From Volutella citrinella (taxonomy: Eukaryota; Ascomycota; Sordariomycetes; Hypocreales; Nectriaceae): a stretch of 64,000 bases of DNA. Below, piece after piece: positions 11,351 through 24,213 of this stretch. The first letter of the stretch is position 1. The number at the start of each line of letters is the position of its first letter. Location: contig JAWZSP010000003.1 of NCBI GenBank assembly GCA_034401135.1, positions 2,976,001-3,040,000 of the forward strand, written 5' to 3'. The notes under the pieces are model-generated. The model did not search any database and was not told where the DNA came from. It saw nothing but the letters and a program-made list of their open reading frames with translations. The position numbers were made by a program, and so were the translations under genes.

Positions 11351-13749
11351 TTCGGCGTCGGTTGGGTTCAACGGGGCTCAATGAGGGGCAGCGATTGCGC
11401 AAGTGGGGGATCGTCGGAGTGGCCGCGTTGGGGTCGGCAGATGAGGGGAATAGAGACTGCGGCAATCAAAGGCAGAGATGGAGGCTTCCCGAGTCCGCGG
11501 AGGAGGCACCCGACCACTACAAAGACAAAGGGGGAGGGGATGAGGAGGAAGAAAGAAAGCGAGAAGGTGCGAGGGCGGAGCTAGAGGAGGATGGCGAGTA
11601 GGAGAGCGGAAGAAATATTCCTACCCGAACCAACGCAGCTGGGGGTAGCTTCACAGAGCTTGCAAGACAAGAGTCAAGTGTGACATCGACTTCCGATCCA
11701 GCCTAGACCGGGTGGACACTAGGTAGACAGACCGATGAGAGCGCCTCCAAGTAACAATCCGTCCATGCCTGCCTTGACCCATACCTAGGCATGGGCGCTA
11801 GATCTCTCCACAGAAGCTTAACAGCACCGTCGCGGAAGGTCGCGCCAGTGCTGATAGTGGCAGGTTGCGACGGGGGACACGGACGCGCACGAGGCGGCAT
11901 GTCGGTGTGCGCTGCGCATCTGTACCGGTGTCTAGATGTGACCATGACAGATATTGATGGATGGCGAACAGCAAGAAATCACAACGTCCACTACTCACGC
12001 AGCCAGTCAGAAGTCGTCTCGCCTCGACATGGGCTTGCAGAATCCATGGGCCATGTCCTGCACGGCGATGCACCTGGCAGCAATGCCGCTGCATTACTTT
12101 ATCATTACAGGGGATTACACCACTGGGGCCTGGTGAAACTAGCCTGTGAGTGATAGCTGACTGTGCTGCGGACCCGTCTTGCTGCACTAGCCCAACCGAG
12201 CACCATGCACACATTTCCATCATGACGTCTTCCATGGTTGAGCGGGATCAAGGCCGTACCTGGAGCTTGGTTACTTTGAGAGGGTTCCTGGATCTCCTCT
12301 CGACAGTTTAGCGCCGGCTTCCCCCATGGACGGGAGCTTATCATGAAGAACCAAGGCCGACTGGTTCAGAGGATGGAACGGGAGGCAAGCTCCCGTCCCG
12401 TCTCAAGCTCTGCCGTGGGTTTCTGCAAGCAAGGGACTGGCTGATGGCCACTGGCTGCATCATGACCCCAGCAAGCAAGAATGGCACCTCAGTGTGCCAC
12501 AGCCTAGCCACTGACGTAGGCCATTATCAATACCGCGCCGAGCGATATATTTCAATGATGCGCTGTTTGTGCAAATTGGGACCGCACAAACACGCCTTGA
12601 CAGCCAGGCCATGTTCACAATTTGATTACCCAGTTCAAGCCAGTTGTCACTCAAGACCAATCCACCTGCTCTCACCCACACCAGACTAATTACCTCGACC
12701 ACCAACTGGAATGGTATAGGCCGAATGGCGCTCGGCGCAAATCCGTTATGTTGGGGTCAGCGCCTCCCGGCTGTATGCGCTTACAGGGTGTCAGCACAGG
12801 ACACTTGTCCATGCTGAGTGTGGACAAATATCGACTTGAAGACATACAAATGGGGAAGCGGCTGGTCACGCAGGCCATCCAGACTGGCTGTCAACATCAC
12901 AACTGTAGGTGGGTAGCGTTGAGGCGCCGTTACGGATGAAACCCAAGCATCGCGCGAGCCAAAAGGAGCAAACGAGCGCGAAACCAACGATGAGGTGGGT
13001 GTTCCGAAGGAGGGCATCCCCTCATCGAGCATCGAGCCACGCCGCCGAGCCACCATGATGATGCCGTTGAAACGCCTTGGCCGCGAAACCTGGTTTTCGG
13101 ACCTAACCCAATCCCTGCCTGGTCCATCATGGCATTGCAGAACAAGGCGCACAACGTGATGATGGCCAGTGGAGGCACTGGAGGGTGCCACACTCAGCTG
13201 GAGCAACTCCCTTATGCCTCGGTATTCCCTTTGTGAGAAGCGCTCCTGCAACGCGACAGGCCCCTATTGGCCCTGGCCAGGAGGCTGCATCCCCACTCTT
13301 GGCCGCCAAGCTCGCCGGTCGGATATCGGGCAGGCGCAGGGAGCCCTGTACGCGGCCAAGTCCAGTGGTGGTGTACCGCGTAACTCTGGGCGTCTTGGAG
13401 CTCCCCTAGGGCTGGGTTCCCATTGCTCTTGCGCTACGGGGTACAACCCGCCCCCTTCAAGCTCGCCGCCTCAGCTAGCCCCATCATCAGATTATTCAGG
13501 TACCGCTCCGCCACCAAAGATTCGTGGCTTCACCCGCGCCTTTCGTCACGCTCAACACTCGTTCGCCTCCTCCTTGGCCGGTACAGTGCCATATAATGAC
13601 GATCCCTTGCATTCGTTTTTGAATTTTTCGCAACATTCGTTCCCCCCCTACAACAGCCCCGACCACGCCAGACCCGAACAACCCGATCCCACCTTTGCTC
13701 TCCAACTGGCCAGTCAACATCAGCTCCGTGGACCTCCCGACAGATCGTA
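11351..13749. promoter_or_regulatory. intergenic region between two divergent genes
   Basis: This 2.4-kb region separates the starts of the GH63-like gene (leftward) and the cis-prenyltransferase gene (rightward), so it should hold both promoters. ORFs inside it (for example 11798-12235 minus and 12781-13251 minus) show no recognisable family motif. The last 300 bases before 13750 are C-rich, like a leader. Confidence 0.4.
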
Positions 13750-14967
13750 ATGGCCGATCTTTCTGCCTTTCTCAGGCGCGTCGTGTTAGAGTCGCCGCCT
13801 GGGGAATGGATCACGAAACAGCTACGCGATATCCTTATTGGGGCTATCAAGCAGGGCCCGGTGCCCCAACATGTGTCCTTTGAGATGGACGGCAACCGGC
13901 GATATGCTCGTAGCCACCGCATAGAGACTGTGGAGGGCCACCACCATGGTTTCGAGGCTTTGGCTAGGGTGAGGCAGCCCTGTAGAACTTCTTTTCGCAA
14001 ACCCGAAAGAATCTAACACTGCATTCACAGATCATGGAAATGTGCTACAAGTGCGGCGTCAAGGTGGTTACCGTGTACGCCTTCAGCATCGAAAACTACA
14101 ATCGACCCAAGTACGAAGTCGACGGCCTCATGCAGCTAGCCAAGGTCAAGCTTGAACAACTCACAAACTACGGTCACATTCTCGACCGGTATGGCGCGCG
14201 CGTCCGCGTCCTCGGCCAGCGCGAACTGATCCGCCCCGATGTTCTCGAATTCGTGGACAAGGCCGTTTCACGGACCAAACACAACAACAAGTTCGCCAAC
14301 CCCCCTCCCCCCCGGTGTCAGTACACTAAAATCGAGTCTAATCATTCTCTTCAGGGCCGTGCTAAACATCTGCTTCCCATATACCTCGAGGGCCGAAATG
14401 ACCGCTGCGGTCAAGTCTACGGTACAGGAATTCCTTGCTCCCACTCCTCCCAGGAGCACGCCCTTCTCGCCCTCTCGAATCAGGAAGAACATCATCTCTC
14501 GTCAATTGGACGGCCGGGAAGGTCTCGCCACGATTCCCGACGTGCCGCCAGAGGATTCCACCAGCCTAGATGAGAACGAGAGCAAAGAGGATAACGACGG
14601 AAACTCGTCCTCGCCCACACTGAACCCTGATTCTCCGTCCCCACGACTGCGATCCAGGAACAGCACCTCAAGTTTGAACGGTCTACCGAACCCAGAGTCC
14701 ATTACTGCCGATACCCTGGACAAGCACATGTACACGGCGAACGACCCCCCGCTGGATATATTCGTCCGGACTAGTGGTGTCGAGCGCCTGAGTGACTTCA
14801 TGCTGTGGCAGTGCCACCAGGATACTCAAATATTCTTCGTCGACACCCTCTGGCCCGACTTCGATCTGCAGCATTTCATGTGGATTCTGCTGGAGTGGCA
14901 GTGGCGCCAGAAACAGAAGGACAGGGAAGACGCGACACCGCCCAAGGCGCGAACTGTTAAAACTTAG
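13750..14967 (+). CDS. rer2: cis-prenyltransferase (dehydrodolichyl diphosphate synthase, Rer2/Srt1 type), three exons
   Basis: Proposed exons are 13750-13968, 14031-14290 and 14355-14967, giving 363 residues. The enzyme adds isopentenyl units in cis to farnesyl diphosphate to make the dolichol backbone for ER protein glycosylation. The family signatures are clear: FEMDGNRRYAR with Asp47, HHHGFEAL, VYAFSIENYNRPKYEVDGLM, VLNICFPYTSRAEMTAAV, DIFVRTSGVERLSDFMLWQC and FVDTLWPDFDLQHF. Between the fourth and fifth motifs lies a low-complexity Ser/Asp/Asn/Pro insertion of about 80 residues, which explains the extra length over bacterial enzymes. The donor of intron 2 (gttcgc at 14291) is weak. The alternative donor at 14315 also keeps frame but leaves an intron of only 40 bp and inserts FANPPPP into a conserved stretch, so I prefer 14291. 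Confidence 0.92.
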
Positions 14968-15757
14968 CAAGCATGGGAGTAGACTCACGTAAAGATACCC
15001 AGAGTTTCATAACTAATTGCTACCACAAAGATGCGGGTAAGCGAGGAGGCGATCATTACAATGCATTTTCTTCTTTTACTGGCGAGTGATACACACTGCG
15101 CCAATGGCGGTCAGGTTATTGGGCAGAGTGTGTACGGCACATAATGTTTCTATTTCCATTTGAGAGTCTTAGTTTAGCCACATGCTGAAATTCACCGGTC
15201 ATTGTGAATGCGAGGCGCTCACAGCATGCATATTCTTTTCTTAATATTCCTCCAAGTGCCCTTGCCTCACACATTGATGAGGATTGCCAATGACGAAATG
15301 GTGGCCCTCCTTATCGATAACAAAGCTCCAGCGCGCGTTCGGGGAGTTGGTTTCTCCGACGGTTCAAAGTGCTACGTAAGTGGACCGTTCATTGGCTGGA
15401 AACCGCTGTGCGCTGCGCTGTGTGCTGCGTTCACACCCGCCACGGTTGATGAGCGCTGGCTCCAGTCCGGCTGGTCCCCAAAATCAAATGGCCGAAGAGC
15501 CCTCCACTCTCTCCATTGCTTCCTCACCTGCTGGTTGCCTTTGCCTCGACCATCCACACCGCACGCGTCCTCCGTGGCCTCCCAATCGTGCAATCGACGC
15601 AAAATGACCTAGCCCTCTCGTCTACCGCGTCGAATTCACTGCTACTCGTTGTTTCCGCTTTCCAAATCGCCTCTTTCACTCGCGCCTGGCCCGGTTCGTC
15701 CCACTCCGACCAGCTCGATCAAATCCTCCCCCCCAAAGATCGCTCGCGTCGCCCACA
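14968..15757. other. intergenic: cis-prenyltransferase 3' region and ING gene promoter
   Basis: No gene was recognised. The part after about 15480 is C/T-rich on the plus strand and probably forms the leader of the PHD-finger gene. Confidence 0.4.
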
Positions 15758-17955
15758 ATGAAGTCGGCCAAACCGCCTGCGGCAGACACGCCGTCGCACC
15801 GCCGGTCGCAGCCCCTCCGACAAACTCGAACGAATCCTCCTCGCTCCTCGGCCAACCTGGGTCGCTCGGGTGGGAGGGACCCGATCGGTGGCGGGCCCCT
15901 CAGCGACCAGCCCATCGACATCTTCCCAGCGATCACCCACTTCGCAGACTCTATTACCGCTCTACCCAAGGAGCTCGCCCGGCACTTTACACTGATGAAG
16001 GAGGTGGACGCCAAGCTCTTTTCTCCAGAGGAGCAGCTTTTCCGCCTCGTGGCCGCGGCACAGAGCGCCCCTCTGCCCGAAGCCCGGCCCAGCCATGAGG
16101 CCTCTAGCAGCATTGCCCCAGGTTCGGCGCCGATGAGCGCGCAGAACAGCTCGAGCGGCATTGTCATGAACAACAGCCTGCAGCTGGCAGCCTCGAGCGA
16201 CGATTCACACAAGGAGCTGGTTTTCGATCCTTCCAACCTGCCCCGTCGGCACCTCTTCCGCCAGACCGCGATAAAAATACAGGAGATGCTGGTCTCGCTT
16301 GAAGAGAAGAACCACGTCATTTCGGCAGCCAATGAAGTCCTGCATGCGCAGCTCGCTCGCATCGACGACGTCTGGCCTCATTTGGAGAACGAATTCAGCG
16401 ATGAAGCTAAATGGGGCAGCATGACACATTGGGCTTATCCCGAGAACCGGACCGGGAAGACTTCACACGCGGAACGCACGAGACGCGACGGGGCAGCCGC
16501 CATCTCGGCCGCAGCACAGGCACTGGCTGAAGAAGCTGCCGCTAGAAGCGACGCTCGGAAGCAGGCTGTGCAGGCCAAGAAGAACTCCAGAAATCAACAG
16601 CACAACACTCACCACGATTCCGACTTTGATGATCCGGACGGTCGCCATAAGCCCGAAGTCACCAAGAAGTCGCAGAGCAGCAAGTCTCGCAAGACTGCAG
16701 ACACCGCCAACGTCGGTTTGGGAATAACTACAGGGCCTGCTGGGACTGCCAGTAACCCTCCCCAGAAGAGACGCAAGGTGGAAAAGCCCACCAACGGTGC
16801 CGCGCCGCCTGAACGCGCTATGAGCACCGTGTTTGGCAACTCTGCCCCAAAGGCCACCAAGCCTACCACAACCAGCCCTCGCGCGACACCAGCTCCTGAT
16901 GGGTCCAAGAAGAGGAAGGCTCTTCCGTCGGGGAGCGGGCAATCCAAAAAGAGGTACGGCGCCATTCGTGGGAATTCAAACGACGGACAAGTATCTGACA
17001 TGGACTCTCTTAGCAGAAACGGTATCGCTGGCGCATCGCCATCTGTCGCCTCGTCTCCCGTCCTCACCGAACTCCCCGAGCCGAAAACTGCTGTACAGCC
17101 CTCTCCGGCGCCTGGGGTTGCGCCCCAGTCAGCGCCCCCGCGAGCACGACAAAACTCGATCCAGTCGATCAATATGGAGAATGGCAAGACACGGCCAACA
17201 TCCTCCGCCTCCAACAAGCCCAATGGCAACCCAGTTGTAGCACTGGACGCGGCAGCACAGCCGGCGAACTGGCCCCGCTCGGTGCCTGAGAATAAACCCA
17301 CCAACGTCAAGGAGACGACAGTTCCAACCAAGGTTGAGGTTCCAAAGAAAGAGCCTGAACGGCCGGAGGTAGCTCCCGTGCCGCCACCAACGATTCCGGC
17401 CAAGAAGGAGAGCAGCAAGGCTGAGGAGAACGAAAGGAAGAGTGAATCCCTTCCTCCTGCACCGCAGAATCCCACTGTCACAACCAAGAGCGGACGAGCC
17501 AGCAAGCCGTCCACGCCAGCACTTGCTGCTACGTTTCAAGAAGCAGCCCGGCCAAGGTCGGCTCGAGAAGGAGCTGGCACTCACAAGAAGAATCAGAAGA
17601 AGACAAATTCAACTATACACGCCATTGTCAACAGTCATCTAGCTGATGATGGTACCAACAGCAGCATGCAGGGGGATGAAGAGGACGGAGATATCGACGC
17701 CGACGAGCCGACGTATTGTTACTGCAACAGTGTCAGCTACGGCGAGATGGTGGCGTGCGATGCGGATGGGTGTCCAAGGGAATGGTTCCACTTGGAATGT
17801 GTTGGCCTCAAGGTCGCTCCTAATTCGAAGGGTGAGTGATTCCACAGACGACAGCACACAAGATGCCGAGAAGCTAACGAAATGCAGCTAAGTGGTATTG
17901 CGAGGACTGCAAGGAACGACTGAAGATGGCGGGCAAGAAGGTAAATGGGCGATAG
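15758..17955 (+). CDS. ING-family PHD-finger protein (Pho23-like, Rpd3L or HAT complex subunit)
   Basis: Exons are 15758-17831 and 17888-17955, giving 713 residues. The N-terminal part (about 50-215) is an ING domain, with [20 protein letters not shown] and [20 protein letters not shown]. The C terminus (about 652-700) is a PHD finger: [16 protein letters not shown], then [12 protein letters not shown] and WYCEDCK, complete with the Cys4-His-Cys3 ligands. ING PHD fingers read H3K4 methylation and recruit histone deacetylase (Pho23, Rpd3L) or acetyltransferase (Yng1/Yng2) complexes. The PHD and N terminus look most like Pho23, but I cannot exclude Yng2. The 400-residue middle is disordered, with Lys-rich nuclear-localisation-like stretches. 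A possible second intron (17941-17990) would replace the last four residues with a longer basic tail. Confidence 0.88.
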
Positions 17956-20900
17956 AAGGCTCTTGATTGGAATGAAAGAGTCGCGTACAGGCCGAGAAGT
18001 CCCGGGCTTCACAAGGCCAACAATTTATCAAGCGCAAACTGTGTGTCCGTCGACACATGGCACTAAATCGATGTAAATGAACGATTCAATGGCGGTTTTT
18101 GCATTTGCTTTCTACTCTTGTTGTTCAAGCTGGGAGTCCACGGTCATGCAGACCTGTTTGTTAGTTATGATTGACGTGTACAGTTTGTTGGTGTGGACAG
18201 ATAACCTGTGTATGTTGGGTGCACGTCTGTGTTGAGGGCCGGGAGCAGCGGAGTTGTCGAAGGATGCTAGGGTAAAAATGGCCAGGGTCGAGTGACCTTC
18301 TAACGGGGAATGTGCGGGGAAATGCGCGGTTGTATGGAACATTTAGGCTAGACCATAGAACCAAGAACATTTGAACCAAATTTTGGTGCGAAAAAAAAGG
18401 TCACGATGCCCATCCTTGGTGGTTTGGTTGGTAACTTTTTTTGGGCCCGGGGGCCGGATTCAGGGGGGGCGGGCTTACGCGGTTAGATTGTTGAGGTGTG
18501 GTCACACGGCGAGCTGTAGGGGCGCTAGAAGCAATGCTTCAGGTAATGGAAACCACGTTTGAAGAGTCGAAGAGGAAAGGGACGGAGAGGCGTGTCTTGT
18601 TCGCGCGGCTAGTGTGCCTGTAGCGCAATTGCTTCCCCGCTCCAGGTCCGGGGAAGCGAGACGAGAGCAGCAGGTCACCGGGACGGGATACCGGCAGGTG
18701 AAATGGCTGTAACCTACCTTGAGCACAAGTACCTCGATTAGTGCCGGCGTAGATAGAATTAGCCATGAGGCAGGTCCCGTTTCATTAGGTTGGTAGTGTA
18801 TGGGTTGTGGGTGAGTAGGAGAGTGTTGGGCCGTGTGATGCACTGATGATATGGCCATGACAGAGCCACAGCGGATTACAGGACAGCCATTGCCCTATGA
18901 CGTTGGCGGGAATCCGGGGTAATAATTAGAGGGCGTCGACTGGTCAGGAGCCTCCAGAGCCGCCCCCCGCCGGCCAGGGTCCATCCGCTGTCCGCGCGCT
19001 TGAGGGAATCTCTGGGCCGGTGTGGTCCTGCAGCGCGCACGCCACATGTAGTCGGTACAGGGGTCCAGGCTCGAAACTTTGGGGCAATGCAGGGCATTGC
19101 AGGTCGCCCGACAAGGCGGCAGCGGCAGCGGGGGGGGCTGCCAGATACGCCCCTGGCTTCAGCATTGACGGAACATGACGGGAACAAGAGATAACAGATT
19201 GTCAGATAGGCCAGCCAGGAGTTGCTTCAGCGAGGAGAAAGGCGGAAATGAGCTCCTGCTACTCCGTACCAGGGCGCCGTCCTGACCCGTGACACGAGTT
19301 CCATGGCACTCGTCATGACGGCGCATCCGAGCAGCCCGCCCTGGACGACAACTCATACAGGGCACGTGCGGTGTACTGAATCGGATGTTGGGTGCCCTGT
19401 TGTATCCAACTACCTTGTCCCAGCAGTGCTTGCTCGTCTCACTTCATCTCGCCTGGTCGCAGCTTGTGCTCAATCTGCCCACTCTCGTCATCAGGCCAGT
19501 ATTAATATGCGATACAGTCACTCAAATGCTCAGCCATGATACACAGACAGTGAGCAGCCGCAAACAACACGACGAAAATGAGGCGGAGCGCAACATCGTG
19601 GGTCCCTCCTGACCGCCTTCTAGCCCCTAGGGCCCGGGTCCGGGCTTGGTGTCTCTTTTCCCTTCAGTGTCGGCGGCAGCTATCGGTCTGGGCTCTCCGA
19701 GTCGCTTGCCGGTCGAGGTTAAGCTCCCAGCTAGGCTTGCTGCTGCGAAGCATGGTCGGCATGACTGAACCCAGGGCCGATGGACGGAGCTTTATCGGGA
19801 TTCTTGGCTGACTAAATCTGAAAGCGACGACAGTCGCCCCAGGTGGCTCATCCGAGCCCGTTTCGACAAAGCCGGCTGGATCGGCGCGCCAATGTGTCAC
19901 CGAGAAGCCGTCCCTCAGCAGTCAGCAGCCGGCGTGGCCGCTCTGGCGGCGATCAAGTGACTGCCCTATTGCGGGAGGAGGACCTGTGGGTGGCTACCTT
20001 CGGCTCCAGGCGCCTCGTTGCGTACCAACACAGCACACGTGTGCTAGCTCTCGTATACATTTCGACGGGACGAGGGAGAGGCGCCTTTGTCACACCAAAG
20101 GCTCGGTCAAGACGGCGGCGGCGGCGGCGTTGCGGCACGGAGAGCTCCCAAATGGCGAATCACCACCAGAGCAGCTTGCAACATGACAGCGTTCGCTGTC
20201 GAATCGCGTCGCCTCGAATTTCCCTTTTCCGATGCATGGTCACGAGGATGCAACCCCAGAGGAAGAAGGGGAAAAGAGGGTTTGCTTCCTTTTCTGCTTC
20301 ACTAGAGGCAGAAGTGAGGGGCGCCGGTGAGTTTCCATTACTCTACACTTGCATTTATTACGTTTTGGCCTAGCATGGGCATCCGAAAGGCCGTCGTGGT
20401 GGTGTCGTGCCGGGTGTGGCGAATGGGCAAGCCGCATCGTCGGCCAACTTCTCCAGCTTTTCTAAAAATGAACGGGCGTTTCCGGCCAACAACAGTATTA
20501 ACCGGGCAAAGGTAGTGACATCAAGTCCAATGGATTCGGGCATCATCCCTTTTCGCCTCCGCTCCCTGCGATGATGACTCGGAGGTGGGATGCTTCGCAA
20601 CTGATTGACAGTCATGGCACCCTGGCGGTAGGATGGGCGTGTGTGTGTACCTGATGAGGCAGGGGAAAAGGGTAAAATGACTGATGGTGGATGACGAGCA
20701 ACCGCTGTGTCCAGTGCGGAGACGCCAGTGGTCGCGGTGGTTGACTGCGCACCCTCAGTGCAGGTCCCGTAACCTTGGCCATGCCTTCCGTGTCGTTCTC
20801 ATTACCCAATCTCAAGCCTTTTCCATCCAATCGAGCCGCCGATCCGGCGCCGCGTGCTGGGGCCCGTGTTTTTTTTTTCTCCTCGCCTGTTCCCCCCAGA

Positions 20901-21610
20901 CTGCGCCTAGGCTTCCCAGTCCTGCCGGGTCCAAGGGCCTTCTGGGGCCCGCTCCGTCTCATCGGCCCCTGTGGTCCGTTTGCTCACCTGACATCCCCAA
21001 GAGATCCAGTCCTCGATTTCCATTACCCAATATTGTGCGATCCTGAGCTAATGACTCCCGGCCTTTGCGCATGCCAGCACCTTCTGCCAGCGTCCCTGGA
21101 GCCTTGGCCCCCGGTGGCGCCTGGTCGCGGGCCCGCCAGGCGACCCTCCTGCCCGTTCTTGCCCTGCCCAAGCGGTCCTTCATGGTCGCTTTCGCCGTCT
21201 TTATATCCCGACCATGAGCCCAGGCCGCCCGACTAGCTTGGCCGTTCTCGTCAACTCCCCAACCCACGACCCGTCTCGCCAAAAGCTGGAAACTTTTTGC
21301 CTCTGTTGACTTATCTTCCTTCATATCTTGTTGGATCCTCCTGGCTTCACATCGCCACTCTTTCTTGCTGCCTTGTCCGCATCTGGCCGTTTTTCGTGGT
21401 TGACGACTTGCCGCCCCTGTCACTCCTCCATCGCCACCTCGTCATTCTCCCACCTCCCACAAACCGCCCGCCTTAACCACCCATATCTTTGGGCCGACTT
21501 CCCAAATCAAAGCCATTCTCTGACGGCCGCTTCGGCACCACCCATTACGAAGTTCACTCCATCCCCTTGTCCCAAGGGTCGGCCAGCGCAAACGACGTTC
21601 ATCGCTTCGC
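17956..21610. other. 3.6-kb intergenic region before the F-box-like gene
   Basis: I found no gene I can support. Small ORFs at 19843-20373 and 20775-21236 have biased composition and no motif. A short CGG run lies near 20113. From about 21200 the plus strand becomes strongly C/T-rich, consistent with a long promoter and leader for the gene starting at 21611. Confidence 0.4.
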
Positions 21611-23506
21611 ATGGCTGTCCCTCTAAGCCCCCGGCACAACGACGTGCCGCACTTTGACCTGTCCGCTCTTCTGAAAGCCAAGATGTCTCGTCCCGGCTCT
21701 CCAAACAGCGCCAGTGAGAAGACGGCTCGCTCGTCCTTCTCCTCGGTGCGGGAGAACGACGATGGCCTTGCGCAGACCTTTACGCGCTCCAAGATTTCCT
21801 CCTACTCGCATGGGACGGAAGAGGTATTCGATGAATCACCCTCCGCTGAGAACTCACAGCCTTTCTTCCAGGCTCCTCTGACGCAGCCTCACAGTCGGCT
21901 CCACGGGTTTTGGTTCCCTGCGGATAACTTCCGAGGATGGAAGCAGATTCCCATCAAGGGCAAGGCCGCAAGCCGCAGCTGCGAGGACCTGCACAAGCTG
22001 TCCCTCACTTGGAGTTCGCCCGCCCCAGTTGTCAAGCCGGTTTCCAATGGTTACACCACGGGGACATCGCCGCTCGAGCGCCTACCAAGCGAGGTTCTGG
22101 GTATGTCATATCTTGTCCGGGGTTTGGATCCCCCCTGTCGGAATGCTGAAAGCTGACTCGCCGATACAGGTGCTATCATCGATCTACTCTACATCGATCT
22201 ACCTCCCAACGGCCTTGCCAGACGCAATACTGATCTCATGGCCCTGCTCATGACTTCGCGATCCATCCACGCCGCAACTCTCAACACTCTGTACCGCCAC
22301 ATCACGATTCCCCACTCGCGCATCTTCCGCAAGTTTCTGGCCACCATCACCGAGTATCCCGCTCTGGCTTCCATTGTTCGACGCATCGACTTTAGCCACT
22401 TCAACCCTTCCCCCTTCTTCTCCACCGCAAGCGAGCGAGCGCAAACTCGAAATTTGACTTCGGAAACGCTGGAGCAGTGTCTGGCATTGACTCCTTTCCT
22501 CCAAGAGTTTCTCGCCCAGGAGTACATTGATGAAGACATAAGCTATGGCGTCCTTAGGAAACTCTTTTTGGAGCTACCCAGGCTGCAGGCTATTGACTTT
22601 ACTGGATGCGCTTCACCTGCATTCAAAAACTCTTTCATGACCCTGCTCGAAGAACCTTGGCCCGAGACCCTTTCCCTGACGCGAGTCTCCTTTCATCGAT
22701 GCCTGAACATCCCCGCTTCAGTTTTCGAGGCTATTCTGCCACGCCTCCCCCGGGCCACCCACCTTGATCTGGCTGGCACACGTGTGACTGACAAGGCGTT
22801 GATGAGCCTGCCTGAGACGGCTAGGCTCACTCATCTAAACCTTGCCAAGTGCCGCGAGCTGACCCCTAAAACCGTGGTCCACTTCATCACCCGCCACACC
22901 GCTGTCAGGCACTCGATCGTTGTGCTTAGTGTTGCAACCAACGCCCGCAGTGACTTCCTCAGCAAGGACGAGGTGGATGTCATCCTCCGGAATATCCCCC
23001 CAACCCTTCGATCACTAAATCTAAAGGGAAGCAAGATGGAGCGGTCCATGCTTCCTCTTCTCGCCCCTCTTGTCCAGCAGCTGGAGGAGCTGGCCGTTGG
23101 TCGCGGTATTGACTTGACAGATATCCACCGCCTGTTGTACCAGAACCATCAGTGGATCCCTCATACTCTGCGTTATCTGGACATGTCCGATCTCGAGACT
23201 GTTATCGGAAGCGCCAACTCACTCCTCTCCGCGGCATCTGACCCACTACAGGTCATCGAATTAGAGCATAAGTCCTATGAACGGGCAGCAAAGACTAAGA
23301 AGTCCCTGGAGCAAGTTGGCTGGACGCCAAAGGAGTTTGGCACCAGATACTGGCTTGTCCGCATGAACTCCGACGGAGCTACGAGGGACACCGGAGCTCG
23401 ATGGTGGAAGATGGGGGCTGAGAGCTGGGGCATGAGGAAGATCCCGGTTGCGGAGGCCGACGTCGGAGGCATGTACGGGACCTTCATGTTCGGCCGACGA
23501 TTGTGA
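21611..23506 (+). CDS. F-box-like / leucine-rich-repeat protein, two exons
   Basis: Exons are 21611-22100 and 22170-23506, joined inside a glycine codon, giving 608 residues. After a Ser-rich, probably disordered N terminus of about 150 residues comes an F-box-like segment (SPLERLPSEVLGAIIDLLYI, with the intron inside it), then repeats with LRR character such as ATHLDLAGTRVTDKALMSLP and LTHLNLAKCRELTPKTVV. Proteins of this layout usually serve as substrate receptors of SCF ubiquitin ligases (Amn1/Fbl-like). The substrate here cannot be told. The C-terminal 100 residues (TRYWLVRMN, RWWKMGAESWGMRKIPV) form a Trp-rich module I do not recognise. The whole protein looks conserved rather than degenerate, with no frameshift. 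Confidence 0.85.
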
Positions 23507-24213
23507 GATTTGATTGCGGACGATGACGAACGACGATTATTCACAGCATTTTGATATCCCTCCTCATATCTGGATTATGTTGTTAGCTTGGTCATGGAAT
23601 TTCTGTTTTCGGGTTGCGTCGGAGCTGCATCTGGGTTCGGAGCATAGCGTGCTAAAACTTCAGCGAGAAAAAGTCATGAAAGGTCGAGAGCATTGAGGCA
23701 TGATTTTTAACGGGAAGACAAAAAAATCTCAAGAGTCCAGACAAGCGAATAATTATCAATACCCTGGTTTGCCCAATTGCACACCCAAAGTGATTCCAGT
23801 GCGTTGATTTGGTAGGGCTGTTCGGTTCGCGGAACGGTAGACAAAAGATACAAAGGACCGAAATTAGAGATGGCGATGTGACAACCGCCCGTCTGCATTG
23901 GTCGGTTACTAATAGTGCCTGTAAATAGCATTATGGTTGACTTTAGAAGCCATTGTTTTTTTTTAGGCACCCACACATGGCCATATCAACCAGCAGCTAT
24001 GGCGTCAAGGCCAGTCCAGCAAACGCCACAAAGCAGGCACCTGCGCCTCAAACCGCTGGCTTAGCCACCCGGTGTCACGTGATGCATTCGGAAGATCTTA
24101 GCTCCGCCCATACCAAAGCTGGCGACGTAACCGCGCTCAGCATGCCCGTGCTTGCTCCTTGACAAGCTCCAACCCAACGTTCTCTCGAGTCCAGGTGCTT
24201 CACCCGCATCGCC
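23507..24213. other. intergenic: F-box-like gene 3' region and VPH1 promoter
   Basis: 707 bp, no gene recognised. The 5' half is AT-richer, as expected for a 3' UTR. The 3' half should be the promoter and leader of the V-ATPase gene. Confidence 0.4.

Noticed and set aside
15676..16362. 228-codon minus-strand ORF opposite the ING gene
   Set aside because: Antisense to well-supported coding sequence and of Ser/Ala/Arg-biased composition expected from mirrored codon bias.
16609..17514. 301-codon minus-strand ORF opposite the ING gene linker
   Set aside because: Low-complexity Gly/Ser/Leu shadow of a disordered coding region.
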